Assembly (NCBI GenBank): GCA_032334235.1
Contig: JAVSGI010000005.1
Coordinates: forward strand, 3,067,501-3,131,500
DNA from: Paracoccaceae bacterium Fryx2
GTDB lineage: Bacteria; Pseudomonadota; Alphaproteobacteria; Rhodobacterales; Rhodobacteraceae
Direction: 5' to 3'
DNA: 64,000 nucleotides
Made by a program: the position numbers and the translations under genes. Positions 47,307 to 56,455 of the stretch are shown here, in pieces. Position 1 is the first letter of the stretch, and each line of letters begins with the position of its first letter. The notes below the pieces were generated by a model. It worked only from the letters and a program-made list of their open reading frames with translations. It ran no database searches and was not told the DNA's origin.

Positions 47307-48647
47307 TCATCGGGTCCGGTTCTGCGGCATCTTGCGCCCCGAGGCGGAGGGGATGCGCAGCTGGCCCCGGTATTTGGCCACGGTGCGACGCGCCAGCGCG
47401 ATGCCGTTGCCCTGGAAATGCCGCGCGATGTCGATGTCCCGCAGCGGGTCGTGCGGGTCTTCGGCGGCGATCAGGACTTTCAGGGCGTGCAGGATGGACC
47501 CCGTGGCCACGCCCGGCCCCGGTCCGGTTGCGGCCCGGGCGGCGCTGAAGAATTCCCGGAACCGCAGCGTGCCGCGCGGGGTGGCCACCAGCAGGCCGCT
47601 GGTCACGCGGCTGACGGTGCTTTGATGCATATCGATCATCCCGGCCACGTCCGCGAAGGACAGCGGCCTGATCCGCGCCGGGCCGTGCGCCAGAAAATCG
47701 CCCTGCCGCGACACGACGGCCTCGGCGATGCGCAGGGTTGTGGCATTGCGGCGCGAAACCGTGCGCTGCAGCCATCGGGCCTCGCGCAGCTTCGCGGCGT
47801 CGGCACCGGGCATTTCGCGGACCTCGATCGCAGGCAGGGTGGACCGGTTGAGCGCCACCAGCCAGCCTTTCGGCCCCCGGTTCACGACAAGGTCGGGTTC
47901 GGTGATCGGCGGCGGCATCCCGTCGAAGGCGGTGCCGGGCTTGGGGTTCATGCCGCGCAGCACGCGCACCATCTGTTGCAGGCGGTCGCTGTCGCAGCCG
48001 CAGCGATGCATCAGCCGGGTCAGGTCGCCGCGCGCAAGATCGGGCAGGTTTTCCAGAAGGCAGGCGAAATCCGGTGTCAGCACGCCAAGGTCAGCCGCCT
48101 GAAGGCGCAGGCATTCCGCAAGCGAGCGGGCAAAGAGGCCGGCGGGTTCGATCTGCTGCAACCGGCCGAGAACCGCCGTGGCATGATCCGGGGTGCAGCC
48201 GCAGGCCCGGGCAATCTCGGCCGGGCCGCACGACAGCCAGCCGCTGGGTTCCAGGGCTTCGGCAAAGGCATGTGCCACCCGATGATCCGCCGGATCGCGC
48301 AGCAGCAGGCTGATCTGGGAAAACACGTGCCGCAGCAGCCCGTCGGGCGGCGCTGCGGCCTGATGGGCGGCATCCGCCCCGTTTCCCGTCATCCTGCCGG
48401 ATGCCGGAAGGGCGGGGGTTGCCTCGCCCGGCAGCGGTGCCGTCTGGGCCAGCGCGTCGTCAAGCCAGTTTCGCGCGCCGGACTGGACGAGCGTCACGTT
48501 GATGCAGGGGTTTGCCCGGGCAAGCAGGATCAGGTGCCCGGCCAGCGCCTGATTATCGAACCGCAGCAGGTTGATGGCGTGGCGCAACTGCGCCGTCATC
48601 GCCAGCGATCGGGATTGTCGGGTCTGGAATGCCGTCCGAATGTCCAT
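47307..48647 (-). CDS. rpoN: RNA polymerase sigma-54 factor, island-specific copy
   Basis: The 446-residue protein starts MDIRTAFQTRQSRSLAMTAQ after GGAAGGCG. It has the N-terminal activator-interacting region (LRHAINLLRFDNQALAGHL), the core-binding domain, the helix-turn-helix (SFADVAGMIDMHQSTVSRVT) and a complete RpoN box (ARRTVAKYRGQLRIPSASGR). The acidic region II is short. Several Rhodobacter species carry multiple specialised rpoN genes. Being directly upstream of a sigma-54-dependent transporter unit, on the same strand, it is probably dedicated to this island. Confidence 0.95.
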   Translation of the reverse strand: MDIRTAFQTRQSRSLAMTAQLRHAINLLRFDNQALAGHLILLARANPCINVTLVQSGARNWLDDALAQTAPLPGEATPALPASGRMTGNGADAAHQAAAPPDGLLRHVFSQISLLLRDPADHRVAHAFAEALEPSGWLSCGPAEIARACGCTPDHATAVLGRLQQIEPAGLFARSLAECLRLQAADLGVLTPDFACLLENLPDLARGDLTRLMHRCGCDSDRLQQMVRVLRGMNPKPGTAFDGMPPPITEPDLVVNRGPKGWLVALNRSTLPAIEVREMPGADAAKLREARWLQRTVSRRNATTLRIAEAVVSRQGDFLAHGPARIRPLSFADVAGMIDMHQSTVSRVTSGLLVATPRGTLRFREFFSAARAATGPGPGVATGSILHALKVLIAAEDPHDPLRDIDIARHFQGNGIALARRTVAKYRGQLRIPSASGRKMPQNRTR

Positions 48648-48786
48648 TCCGCGCCTTCCGGGGCGCCGAGTCCGCGCTTTTGCTGCCGGAAGTCAGGATA
48701 GGCCGGATAGGCCCGCCCCGCAACCTTGGGCTGGTGCAGCGGCTGGCCGTTCCGGTCGCCGCTGCAGCCTGGTCGGCGCGGCCCGA

Positions 48787-49023
48787 TCAGCGGGCGGTGC
48801 AGCCGCCATCGACCACCGGTTCCGCCCCGGTGATGACCTTCGCCTCGTCCGATGCGAGCCAAAGCACGGCATGGGCGATGTCGTCCGGCTCGCCCATGCG
48901 GCCCGGCGGGTGCAGCGCGCCTGCTGCCGCCTTTGCGGCCTCAGGGTCGCCGCCCGCCGCGCGCAGGGGATTTTCCACCATCGGTGTCCAGAAGGCGCCG
49001 AAATCGCCCGGCACGCATCAGTC
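48787..49023 (-). pseudogene. 3' remnant of a short-chain dehydrogenase/reductase gene
   Basis: The frame encodes the SDR C-terminus: PGDFGAFWTPMVENPLRA, then HPPGRMGEPDDIAHAVLWLA and ITGAEPVVDGGCTAR. A TGA interrupts the frame just before CVPGDFG, and no Rossmann or YxxxK part lies upstream. Only about 75 residues of a roughly 250-residue enzyme remain. The remnant sits at the edge of the sigma-54 island, as expected if an insertion cut the gene. The following 200 bp up to the response regulator hold only a purine-rich ribosome site. Confidence 0.8.
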
Positions 49024-49232
49024 CGCGCCGTCGCGGCCCGGCTGACCTTGCAGCAGCAGCCCTGCCTGTCGATTGCGCGACACCAATTTCTGTGCAAAGG
49101 TTTTCACGGGTTGTGCCGGAGGAGAGCATCGCCCGCCATGGGAGGAGTCGCCCGGTCAGTCCGGAATTGGCGTGGGGCTGCAGCGTCCCGCTTCCTCATG
49201 GTCCGAACGCTGATGACTCTGGGAGGAGCACC

Positions 49233-49922
49233 ATGTCGCGGATCGAAACGCCCAGCCACACCCTGTCGATCAAGTCCGCATTGGTGATCGACGATCATCC
49301 GCTGTATTGCGATGCGCTGGCCATGATGATGGAGACGATCTTCAACACCCGCCGGATACGTTCGGCGACCTCGCTTGGCGATGCGATGGAACAGCTTCGC
49401 AAGCGGTTTTCGCCGGATCTGGTGCTGCTTGACCTGAACCTGCCGGATGTCTCGGGGCTGAGCGGCTTTCTCAAGATCAAGGAAAAGGTGCCCGACGTGC
49501 CGGTGATCGTGATCTCGGCGCTGACCTCGGAAACGGTGATCCATTCGGTGATGGCGGCGGGGGCGGCGGGCTTTATCCCGAAAGAGATCGGGCGGCAGTC
49601 GTTCCAGGATGCGATGATGGAAATCTGGGACGGCAAGACCTATGTGCCGCCGGGATACTCGGCCGCGCCCAAGGCGCCGGCGGCGGATACCTCGATCACC
49701 TCGATCTCGCAGAAGATCGCCGACCTGTCGCAACAGCAGAACCGCATTCTGGGCCTGATCTGCAAGGGCAAGCCGAACAAGCTGATCGCGTTCGAGATGC
49801 AGCTGGCCGAGGCCACGGTAAAGGCCCACATCACGGCGCTGCTGCGCAGGCTGGGGGTGCAGAACCGGACGCAGGCGGCGCTCTTGATGCGCGAAGCGTC
49901 GATCCGGCACAGCCTGCAGTGA
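49233..49922 (+). CDS. LuxR-type response regulator (FlhR/AfdR-like)
   Basis: The 229-residue protein starts MSRIETPSHTLSIKSALVID after GGGAGGAGC. The receiver domain has Asp20-Asp21, phospho-acceptor Asp67 (VLLDLNLPD) and the lysine in IPKEIG. The C-terminal NarL/LuxR helix-turn-helix reads LSQQQNRILGLICKGKPNKL followed by EATVKAHITALLRRLGVQNR. It heads a three-gene operon with a FIST protein and a hybrid kinase. Comparable regulators control formaldehyde oxidation in Rhodobacter sphaeroides and Paracoccus; the proximity to frmA and xoxF supports that role here. Confidence 0.9.
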   Translation: MSRIETPSHTLSIKSALVIDDHPLYCDALAMMMETIFNTRRIRSATSLGDAMEQLRKRFSPDLVLLDLNLPDVSGLSGFLKIKEKVPDVPVIVISALTSETVIHSVMAAGAAGFIPKEIGRQSFQDAMMEIWDGKTYVPPGYSAAPKAPAADTSITSISQKIADLSQQQNRILGLICKGKPNKLIAFEMQLAEATVKAHITALLRRLGVQNRTQAALLMREASIRHSLQ

Positions 49923-49929
49923 CACGGTC

Positions 49930-51129
49930 ATGCCCGACGGCAGGCAAGACAGCGGTGTGATGACCCCGGGCGTCGATCTGGGCCAGAACGAGGCGCAGGC
50001 GGTTCGCATCGGCGTTTCCTATTGCACCGATGCCTTCGCGGCGGTTGCCGACATCGCCGCCCAGATCGCCGGTTCGACCCCCAGTTTCGTGCTGCTGCTG
50101 GTGCCCGGCACGCTTGACCTTGACGCGGTGGCGGCGGCCCTGCCTGCGGGCCTGCCCGGGGTGGTGGTGTTCGGCTGCACCTCGGCCGGGCAGATCACGC
50201 CGCGCGGCTATGAAAACGATGCCCTGGTCGCGCTGTCGTTCCGGCGCAGCCATTTCCGCGTCGCCTCGCGGCTGCTCAAGCCGCTGTCGCCGGTGTCGAT
50301 CGCCTCGGTCGTGGCGCAAGCCGAACGCATGGCGGCCCAGTTTCCGGCCACGCCGGGGCGCGGGCGGCTGGCGCTGATCTTTGCCGACGGGCTGTCGAAG
50401 CAGGAGGATATTCTGGTGGCCGCGCTGGAGGCCGGGCTGAAGGACATTCCGGTGTTCGGCGGGTCGGCCGCCGACGGGCTGGTGTTCGAACGCACCCATG
50501 TGCTGCATGGCGGGGCGTTCCACACCGATGCGGCGCTGCTGCTGCTGCTGGAAACCGACCTTGCGTTCCGCGGGCTGGGCTTCGACCATTTCCAGCCGAC
50601 CGGCAAGCGCATGGTCGTGACCTGCGCCGTGCCCGAGGAACGGCTGGTGCTGGAAATCAACGGCGCCCCCGCCGCACAGGAATACGCGCGGCTGGTCAAT
50701 GTCGCGGTGGAAGACCTGTCGCCGATCATCTTTGCCGAAAACCCGGTGCTGGTGCGCAACGGCAATATCTTTCACGTCCGCGCCATCCAGCAGATCCACC
50801 CCGATGGCGGGCTGACCTTCCTTTCCGCCATCGACAACGGGCTGCTGCTGACGCTGGGGCAGGGAAAAGAAATCATCCGCACGCTGGACGCCGGGCTGGC
50901 CGTGACCGACGAGCACGGCCACGCGCCCGATTTCATCCTTGGATTCGACTGCTTCCTGCGCAAGCTCGAGATCGAGCACAAGGGCCTTGCCGCGCAGGCA
51001 TCCGACCGCTTCCGCAGGCACCGGGTGATCGGCTTCAACACCTTTGGCGAGCAGCACCTGGGGGTGCATGTGAACCAGACCTTCGTCGGCGTCGCCTTCT
51101 TCCGCCCGAACGGAGGCCCGCGGATGTGA
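49930..51129 (+). CDS. FIST-domain sensory protein
   Basis: The 399-residue soluble protein starts MPDGRQDSGVMTPGVDLGQN 7 bp after the response regulator. The FIST N domain covers about residues 45-230 (VVVFGCTSAGQITPRGYEND, IPVFGGSAADGLVFERTHVL) and the FIST C domain follows to residue 390 (GFNTFGEQHLGVHVNQTFVG). FIST domains are proposed small-ligand sensors. Its stop overlaps the kinase GTG start (GTGA), so kinase and sensor are made together, suggesting that it feeds a signal such as formaldehyde or an adduct into the kinase. The ligand is not known. Confidence 0.88.
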   Translation: MPDGRQDSGVMTPGVDLGQNEAQAVRIGVSYCTDAFAAVADIAAQIAGSTPSFVLLLVPGTLDLDAVAAALPAGLPGVVVFGCTSAGQITPRGYENDALVALSFRRSHFRVASRLLKPLSPVSIASVVAQAERMAAQFPATPGRGRLALIFADGLSKQEDILVAALEAGLKDIPVFGGSAADGLVFERTHVLHGGAFHTDAALLLLLETDLAFRGLGFDHFQPTGKRMVVTCAVPEERLVLEINGAPAAQEYARLVNVAVEDLSPIIFAENPVLVRNGNIFHVRAIQQIHPDGGLTFLSAIDNGLLLTLGQGKEIIRTLDAGLAVTDEHGHAPDFILGFDCFLRKLEIEHKGLAAQASDRFRRHRVIGFNTFGEQHLGVHVNQTFVGVAFFRPNGGPRM

Positions 51130-53366
51130 TCGACCCGACCGAACCACCCGAGGTCCAGATTGCCCGGCAGGCCCGGATCATCGAGGCGCTGATCCAGCGC
51201 GCCGACCGGGGCCATGTGGTCGGCGGCACGGCCTATTCGCTGTTCCAGTCGGCCATCGCGCTGCAGGCCACCATCTGGGAGAAGACCAAGGATCTGGAAA
51301 AGGCGCTCGACACGCTTGGGCGCGCGTCGAGCGAGCTTGAGGTCGCGCACCAGACGCAAGAGCGGATGCAGAAGAACCTGGCTGACGCCATGGTGGCGAT
51401 GGAGGGCGGCTTCGCGCTGTTTTCCGACGACCGGCTGCAGGTCTGCAACGCGCTGTTCCGGCGGCTCTTGCCGGATGTGGAACCGATCATCCAGCCCGGG
51501 CTCAGCTTCACCGACTATCTGGTGGCGGTCAATGCCAGCAAGCACCTCAGCCATCAGACCGAGGCCGGGGGCGGGGCGGCGCCCGGCCGACTGCTGGGGT
51601 CGGCCAGCCGGCGGTTTTCGTCGGTGGTGATGGCGTTGCAGAACGACCGCTGGTTCCAGATTTCCTACCACCAGACCAGTTCCGAAAACACCGTGGTGCT
51701 GCAGACCGAGATCACCGACATCGTGCGCGAGAACCGGCGCGAGAAGAAGCAGATCATCGACCGGCACGCGCATTTCATCCAGGCGGCATTCGATCACATG
51801 TCGCTGGGCATCTGCACCTTTTCGGCGCAGGGCGTGCTCCTGGTGCGCAACGCGCGCTTCGGCAACCTGCTGGGCGTGCCCCTGTCGCTGCTGAAGAAGG
51901 GCACCGCCTTCCAGCGCATCGTCGAGCATGTCGAACGCTTCGAGGTACTGGACCGCCAGAGCCGCCGCCCCGAGTTTGCGGGCTGGTTCAAGGCGCTGCT
52001 GCGCGGCGAGGCGGTGCAGGAACGGTTTCGCCGCAGCGACGGGATGAGCCTGGATCTGCGCATCCATGCCCTGCCCGACGAAGGCTTCGTCGTCTCGATC
52101 ATGGACGTGACGGCCGAAACCGATGCCGCCGAGGCGCTGGAACGCCGGGTGCAGGAACGCACCGCCGAACTGACCGAAGCCAACCGGCTGCTGCAGATAC
52201 AGTCCGCCGAACAGGCCGCGACCCAGGACGCGCTGCGCCTGGCGAAAGAGGCGGCGGAGGCGGCGCACACCTCGAAAACGCGGTTCCTCGCGGCGGCGAG
52301 CCACGATCTGCTGCAACCGATCAATGCGGCAAAGCTGTATATCTCGACCCTGCAGGAAACCGTGTCCAACCCGGCGGCGCGCGAGACGGTCAGCCGACTG
52401 GGCCGGTCGTTTTCCTCGATCGAGTCGCTGCTTCATGCGCTGCTGGACATCTCGCGGCTGGACAGCGCCGCTGCAGAGTTCAACGTGACCTGCTTCAGCC
52501 TGCAAAACCTGATGCAGGCGCTGGCAGAGGATCTGGCGCCGCTGGCGGCAGAAAAGGGCATCGAGCTGCGCATCGTGCCCTCGACCCGCTGGGTGACCAG
52601 CGATCAGCGATACCTGCTGCGCTGCGTGCAGAATCTGGTGGTGAATGCGATTCAATACACCGACCGCGGCCGCGTGCTGGTCGGCTGCCGCCTTGACCGC
52701 AAGCACCTGCGGATCGAGGTCTGGGATACCGGGACCGGCATTTCCGAACCCGATCAGGCGCGGGTGTTCACCGAGTTCACCCGGCTGGGCGAGCCGGGGT
52801 CGGGCAGCGGCATGGGGCTGGGGCTTTCCATCGTCGAGCGCGCCTGCCGCCATCTGGGCCACAAGGTGCGGCTGGTGTCGCAGCCCGGGCTTGGCTCGAT
52901 GTTCTCGATCGAGATCCCGCTGGCGAAACCGGCGGTTGCGGCCAAGGCCGAGGGTCAGCAGCGCGACCTGGTGCCGGAAGGCAGCCTTGACCTGATCGTG
53001 ATGCTGGTCGAAAACGACGCGGACGTGCTGCATGCCACGACGCAGAAGCTGGAAAGCTGGGGGGCGAGCGTGCTGGCGGCACCGTCGACCGAAGCCGCGC
53101 TGACGCTGATGGAGGCGATCGGCACCGCCCCCGACATCATCCTTGCAGATTACCAGCTTGACGGCGACGACAGCGGCACCAGGGCGATTGCCGCCCTTCG
53201 CGCGCAGGCGGGGGTCGAAATACCCGCGATCATGATCACCGCGAACCGCAGCAAGGCCCTGTTCCGCATGGGGTCGGAAAAAGGGTTCGACGTGCTGACC
53301 AAGCCGGTGCAACTGGCACGGTTGCGGGCGCTGATCGACTGGAAGACCCGCCGCCGCGCAGGATGA
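51126..53366 (+). CDS. Soluble hybrid sensor histidine kinase (FIST/PAS-linked, ErcS'/AfdS-like)
   Basis: The 746-residue protein starts at GTG 51126. It has no transmembrane helices; a coiled coil (residues 20-85) and PAS-like segments occupy the N-terminal 340 residues. The HisKA site is AASHDLLQP with His393. The HATPase domain has NLVVNAIQYTDRG and WDTGTGISEPDQ, and a C-terminal receiver with ADYQLDGDDSG follows. The NahK/ErcS'-type H-box is shared with kinases that control alcohol oxidation. It probably phosphorylates the response regulator of this operon. Confidence 0.9.
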   Translation: MIDPTEPPEVQIARQARIIEALIQRADRGHVVGGTAYSLFQSAIALQATIWEKTKDLEKALDTLGRASSELEVAHQTQERMQKNLADAMVAMEGGFALFSDDRLQVCNALFRRLLPDVEPIIQPGLSFTDYLVAVNASKHLSHQTEAGGGAAPGRLLGSASRRFSSVVMALQNDRWFQISYHQTSSENTVVLQTEITDIVRENRREKKQIIDRHAHFIQAAFDHMSLGICTFSAQGVLLVRNARFGNLLGVPLSLLKKGTAFQRIVEHVERFEVLDRQSRRPEFAGWFKALLRGEAVQERFRRSDGMSLDLRIHALPDEGFVVSIMDVTAETDAAEALERRVQERTAELTEANRLLQIQSAEQAATQDALRLAKEAAEAAHTSKTRFLAAASHDLLQPINAAKLYISTLQETVSNPAARETVSRLGRSFSSIESLLHALLDISRLDSAAAEFNVTCFSLQNLMQALAEDLAPLAAEKGIELRIVPSTRWVTSDQRYLLRCVQNLVVNAIQYTDRGRVLVGCRLDRKHLRIEVWDTGTGISEPDQARVFTEFTRLGEPGSGSGMGLGLSIVERACRHLGHKVRLVSQPGLGSMFSIEIPLAKPAVAAKAEGQQRDLVPEGSLDLIVMLVENDADVLHATTQKLESWGASVLAAPSTEAALTLMEAIGTAPDIILADYQLDGDDSGTRAIAALRAQAGVEIPAIMITANRSKALFRMGSEKGFDVLTKPVQLARLRALIDWKTRRRAG

Positions 53367-53441
53367 CGCAAGTACCGACAAAGGTCGCCGGTGACAGCGG
53401 CGCCCGATGGTCTAGGCTGTGGGCAAAGAGGGGGGACTTTC

Positions 53442-54098
53442 ATGCGGCATGTGCTGGGGCTTCTTTGGCTGTGCATCGGGCTTGGGGCCGCGCCGGTGGT
53501 TGCGGGCGAAACCTATGACCTCCTGTTCCGGCAGGGTGCGCTTGACGGGGTGGCCGCGGTCGGCGGCGGCCTGACCTATGATCAGGAGACCTCGGTCCCC
53601 GCCGCCGGGGCTGGGCCGCAGGACACTGTGCTCGACCTGCGCTTCGCGCCGGGCGACAGCGTGGTGGCAACGCTGCGGCAGGGGGAGAGGTCGCGCGGGG
53701 TGGGCACCTTTCCGGCGTCGGTCGGCAATCCGGTGATCATGTATTTCATGGAGACCGCGCTGCGCGACATGGCGCAGCAGACCGCCGGCAGCCCGTTCTA
53801 CATCCGCAACCGGATGAAGGATTCCCTGCTGCACGAGGCCCTGATCGAAGCGGTGTCGGTGCCCTTCGGCACGCAGGAGGTCGCCGCCCGGCGGATCACG
53901 CTGAAGCCCTTCGCACAGGACGCCGCCCGCGACCGGATGGGGCAGTTTGCCGATCTGGCGCTGACGGTCACCGTGTCCGACGAGGTTCCGGGCTGGTATC
54001 TGTCGCTGGTCGCCACTGCCCCGGCGCTGCCGGGTTCCGGTGCCCCGGCCTATTCCAGCGCCCTGACCCTGATGACCGCAGCAGAGGCCGCGCAATGA
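53442..54098 (+). CDS. Secreted protein of unknown function
   Basis: The 218-residue protein starts MRHVLGLLWLCIGLGAAPVV after GGGGGGAC, with signal cleavage near VVAGE. The mature part is beta-rich (YDLLFRQGALDGVAAVGGGL, GDSVVATLRQGERSRGVG) and ends with strands (DEVPGWYLSLVATAP). I recognise no family. It sits 75 bp after the kinase and overlaps the next small gene (ATGA), in a locus devoted to methanol oxidation, so it may be a periplasmic helper of that pathway. Confidence 0.65.
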   Translation: MRHVLGLLWLCIGLGAAPVVAGETYDLLFRQGALDGVAAVGGGLTYDQETSVPAAGAGPQDTVLDLRFAPGDSVVATLRQGERSRGVGTFPASVGNPVIMYFMETALRDMAQQTAGSPFYIRNRMKDSLLHEALIEAVSVPFGTQEVAARRITLKPFAQDAARDRMGQFADLALTVTVSDEVPGWYLSLVATAPALPGSGAPAYSSALTLMTAAEAAQ

Positions 54099-54442
54099 TC
54101 CGCGCGGGGCTGATTGCCGTTCTGGCGGCTGCCGCGCCCGCAATCGCGCAGGACATGGCCGCGCGGCTGAACGACTACCCGACCGAGGCCCGCGCCGACT
54201 ATGTCTTCGGATGCATGGCGGCGAACGGCCAGAACCGCGAGGTTCTGCGCAAATGTTCCTGCTCGATCGACGTGATCGCCTCGATCCTGCCCTACGAGAA
54301 GTATGTCGAGGCGGAAACCGTGCTGTCCCTGCAGCAGGAAGGCGGCGAGCGGATGGCGATGTTCAAGTCGTCGCCCGGCCTGAAGCTGTTCGAGGCAGAT
54401 CTGCGCCGGGCGCAGGCCGAGGCCGAGATCCTGTGTTTCTGA
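54095..54442 (+). CDS. Small secreted cysteine-containing protein of unknown function
   Basis: The 115-residue protein starts MIRAGLIAVLAAAAPAIAQD; the signal peptide is probably cut after AIA. Four cysteines (YVFGCMAANG, RKCSCSID, ILCF at the end) are compatible with disulfides or metal binding; no CxxCH heme motif is present. Its start overlaps the preceding gene by four bases, so they form a translationally coupled pair. Similar small proteins occur near PQQ-dehydrogenase genes, but I can assign no function. Confidence 0.65.
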   Translation: MIRAGLIAVLAAAAPAIAQDMAARLNDYPTEARADYVFGCMAANGQNREVLRKCSCSIDVIASILPYEKYVEAETVLSLQQEGGERMAMFKSSPGLKLFEADLRRAQAEAEILCF

Positions 54443-54448
54443 CTCCGG

Positions 54449-55258
54449 TCAGGCCGGGGGCATCTTGTCCAGCGTCTGCTCGAAAACCTGGCCTTCGGTA
54501 TCCACCGCGCGAATGTGCAGCGCCTGCGCGCCGTTGTCGGTATAGGCAAAGCGGAATACCGGGTTTTCGCTGATCGAGATGCCGCCGGTCAGGGCGAACA
54601 GCAGCTCGTCGCCCTGCCGCACCTCCAGATCGGTGATGAAATGCGCAGCGATGAAAAGCTGGGTGATCTGGTCGCGCTGCAAGCCTGAATAGTTCGGGTG
54701 GCGGATCATGATCTGCGCCTCGCGGCGGCCGGTCGAGGCGGGCAGGGGGGCGGCGAACAGCTTCAGCCGCATCTCGCCCAGACCGGCCAGCGCCGCCGCC
54801 GGGTCTTTCGTCGCCGGGGCCGAACAGCCGCCCGACGCCTTGACGAAGCGGCCGGTCATGTAGCTGCCCGACGCGGTATCCGCGATGACGCGGATGTTGG
54901 AATACTGGTTCACCCGCACGCGGGTTTCAAAGTGCAGCGGATGCATCGCCGGGCCGAAGCTGATTTCGGCCGCCAGGGGCGCCGGGTTCTCGTCGATCAC
55001 CAGCTTGATCGCGGTGATCGGTTCCGCCGCAGCATCGGATTGGGTGATCACCACCGGCACGGTGGCCGCGTCATTGGCGCGGTAGGGCGCATCGAGGCTG
55101 AAAAGCGCCGCCCCGTCCTGCACCACGGTGTCGCCGATGACGTCGTAGCTGAGGTCGGCCCAGGTCTGGCCCTCGACAAGCGGGTTCTCGACCGGCCCCT
55201 GTTGCGCATGGGCAGAGGCGGCGAGTGTGACGAACAGGCCTGCCAGAAAAAGCTTCAT
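54449..55258 (-). CDS. Quinoprotein-associated SoxYZ-like carrier (first copy)
   Basis: The 269-residue secreted protein starts MKLFLAGLFVTLAASAHAQQ. A SoxY-like domain ends mid-protein in ASGGCSAPATKD (Cys in the GGC motif, near residue 155, analogous to the swinging-arm cysteine of SoxY), followed by a SoxZ-like domain (IMIRHPNYSGLQRDQITQLF). This fused carrier family occurs with PQQ dehydrogenases and is thought to carry a sulfur- or thiol-bound intermediate. A second copy is encoded at 63135-63947. It is on the strand opposite to the neighbouring genes. Confidence 0.85.
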   Translation of the reverse strand: MKLFLAGLFVTLAASAHAQQGPVENPLVEGQTWADLSYDVIGDTVVQDGAALFSLDAPYRANDAATVPVVITQSDAAAEPITAIKLVIDENPAPLAAEISFGPAMHPLHFETRVRVNQYSNIRVIADTASGSYMTGRFVKASGGCSAPATKDPAAALAGLGEMRLKLFAAPLPASTGRREAQIMIRHPNYSGLQRDQITQLFIAAHFITDLEVRQGDELLFALTGGISISENPVFRFAYTDNGAQALHIRAVDTEGQVFEQTLDKMPPA

Positions 55259-55402
55259 GGGATGCAAGCTCCGTGTTGGGGTGCGCTGCAAGGCGGCCAG
55301 CAATGATACCACAACAGCCGGTTGCGCAGAACCAAGCCTTTCGGATGGGTGGCGGTGTGCCGTGGGGCGCGCAAGATCGGCGGGGCAACCATGGGAGGAG
55401 CG

Positions 55403-56452
55403 ATGTTCGAGGCGTTGGTGACGCTCTGCGCATTGGCCGGGGGCGGGGGCGCTGCCCCGGCCTGTCGGCAAGTGCTGCTGCCGGGGTATGCGGCCGAAAC
55501 GCGGGCGGCGTGCGAGGCGGCCTTGCTGGCCGCGCCGCCCGGCTTGCTCGCAGCGCCGGGTGCAGGTCCGGCCGCCTGCGCCCCGCGCCCCGCCGCGGCG
55601 CTGGCCTTCACGGAAATCGCCCCGGGGGTCTTTGCCCATCGCGGCGCGGTAGCCGAACCCGAACCGGGCAATGTGGGCGACGTGGCGAACGTGGGCTTCG
55701 TGATCGGTGCCAAAGGCATCGCGGTGATCGACGCGGGCGGGTCGCGGCAGGTGGGCGAGCAGGTCTATCTGGCAGTCCGGGCCGTGAGCGAGCTGCCGAT
55801 CACCCATCTGGTCCTGACCCACATGCACCCCGATCACGTGTTTGGCGCCGAGGCGCTGCGCGAGGCCGGGGCCGAGGTTCTGGGCCACGCCAACCTGCCG
55901 CGCGCGCTGTCGGACCGGGCGGAAAGCTACCAGACAAGTTTCTCCCGGCTGATCGGCGCGGCGGGCTTTCTGGGCAGCCGGATCATCGGACCGGACCGGG
56001 TGCTGACCGGCCCCGAGACGATTGATCTGGGCGGGCGGGAACTGCGGCTGACCCCATGGCCCGTGGCCCATACCGCGAGCGACCTGACGGTGCTCGACAG
56101 TGCGACTGGCACGCTGTTCGCGGGCGATCTGGTGTTCGATGTCCATGTGCCGGCGCTTGACGGGTCGCTGCGCGGCTGGCTGGCGGTGCTGGCGCAGCTG
56201 GAACTGCTTCCCGCCACGCAGGTCATTCCCGGCCATGGCGGGCCGGTGCTGCCCTGGCCGGAGGGGGCGGCGTCGATGCGGCGCTATCTGGGCGCGCTGG
56301 AGGCCGACACCAAGGCCGCGCTGGCGGCGGGCATGGCCCTTGGCCCGGCGACGGCGGTGATCGGGCAGGGCGAGGCGGGCCGCTGGCGGCTGTTCGAGCT
56401 GTTCAACGCACGCAATGCGACGGTGGCCTATACCGAGATGGAATGGGACTGA
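55403..56452 (+). CDS. Quinoprotein relay system zinc metallohydrolase (MBL fold)
   Basis: The 349-residue protein is read from ATG 55403 (MFEALVTLCALAGGGGAAPA), with GGAGG just upstream; ATG 55391 is an alternative. The N-terminus is a weak signal region with Cys residues. The metallo-beta-lactamase core has LTHMHPDHVFGA, AHTASDLTVL, LFAGDLVFD and VIPGHGGPV, all zinc ligands present. This SoxH-related family accompanies PQQ-dependent alcohol dehydrogenases and SoxYZ-like carriers. It may release a product from the carrier. Its stop almost touches the convergent secreted-protein gene. Confidence 0.85.
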   Translation: MFEALVTLCALAGGGGAAPACRQVLLPGYAAETRAACEAALLAAPPGLLAAPGAGPAACAPRPAAALAFTEIAPGVFAHRGAVAEPEPGNVGDVANVGFVIGAKGIAVIDAGGSRQVGEQVYLAVRAVSELPITHLVLTHMHPDHVFGAEALREAGAEVLGHANLPRALSDRAESYQTSFSRLIGAAGFLGSRIIGPDRVLTGPETIDLGGRELRLTPWPVAHTASDLTVLDSATGTLFAGDLVFDVHVPALDGSLRGWLAVLAQLELLPATQVIPGHGGPVLPWPEGAASMRRYLGALEADTKAALAAGMALGPATAVIGQGEAGRWRLFELFNARNATVAYTEMEWD

Positions 56453-56455
56453 TCC

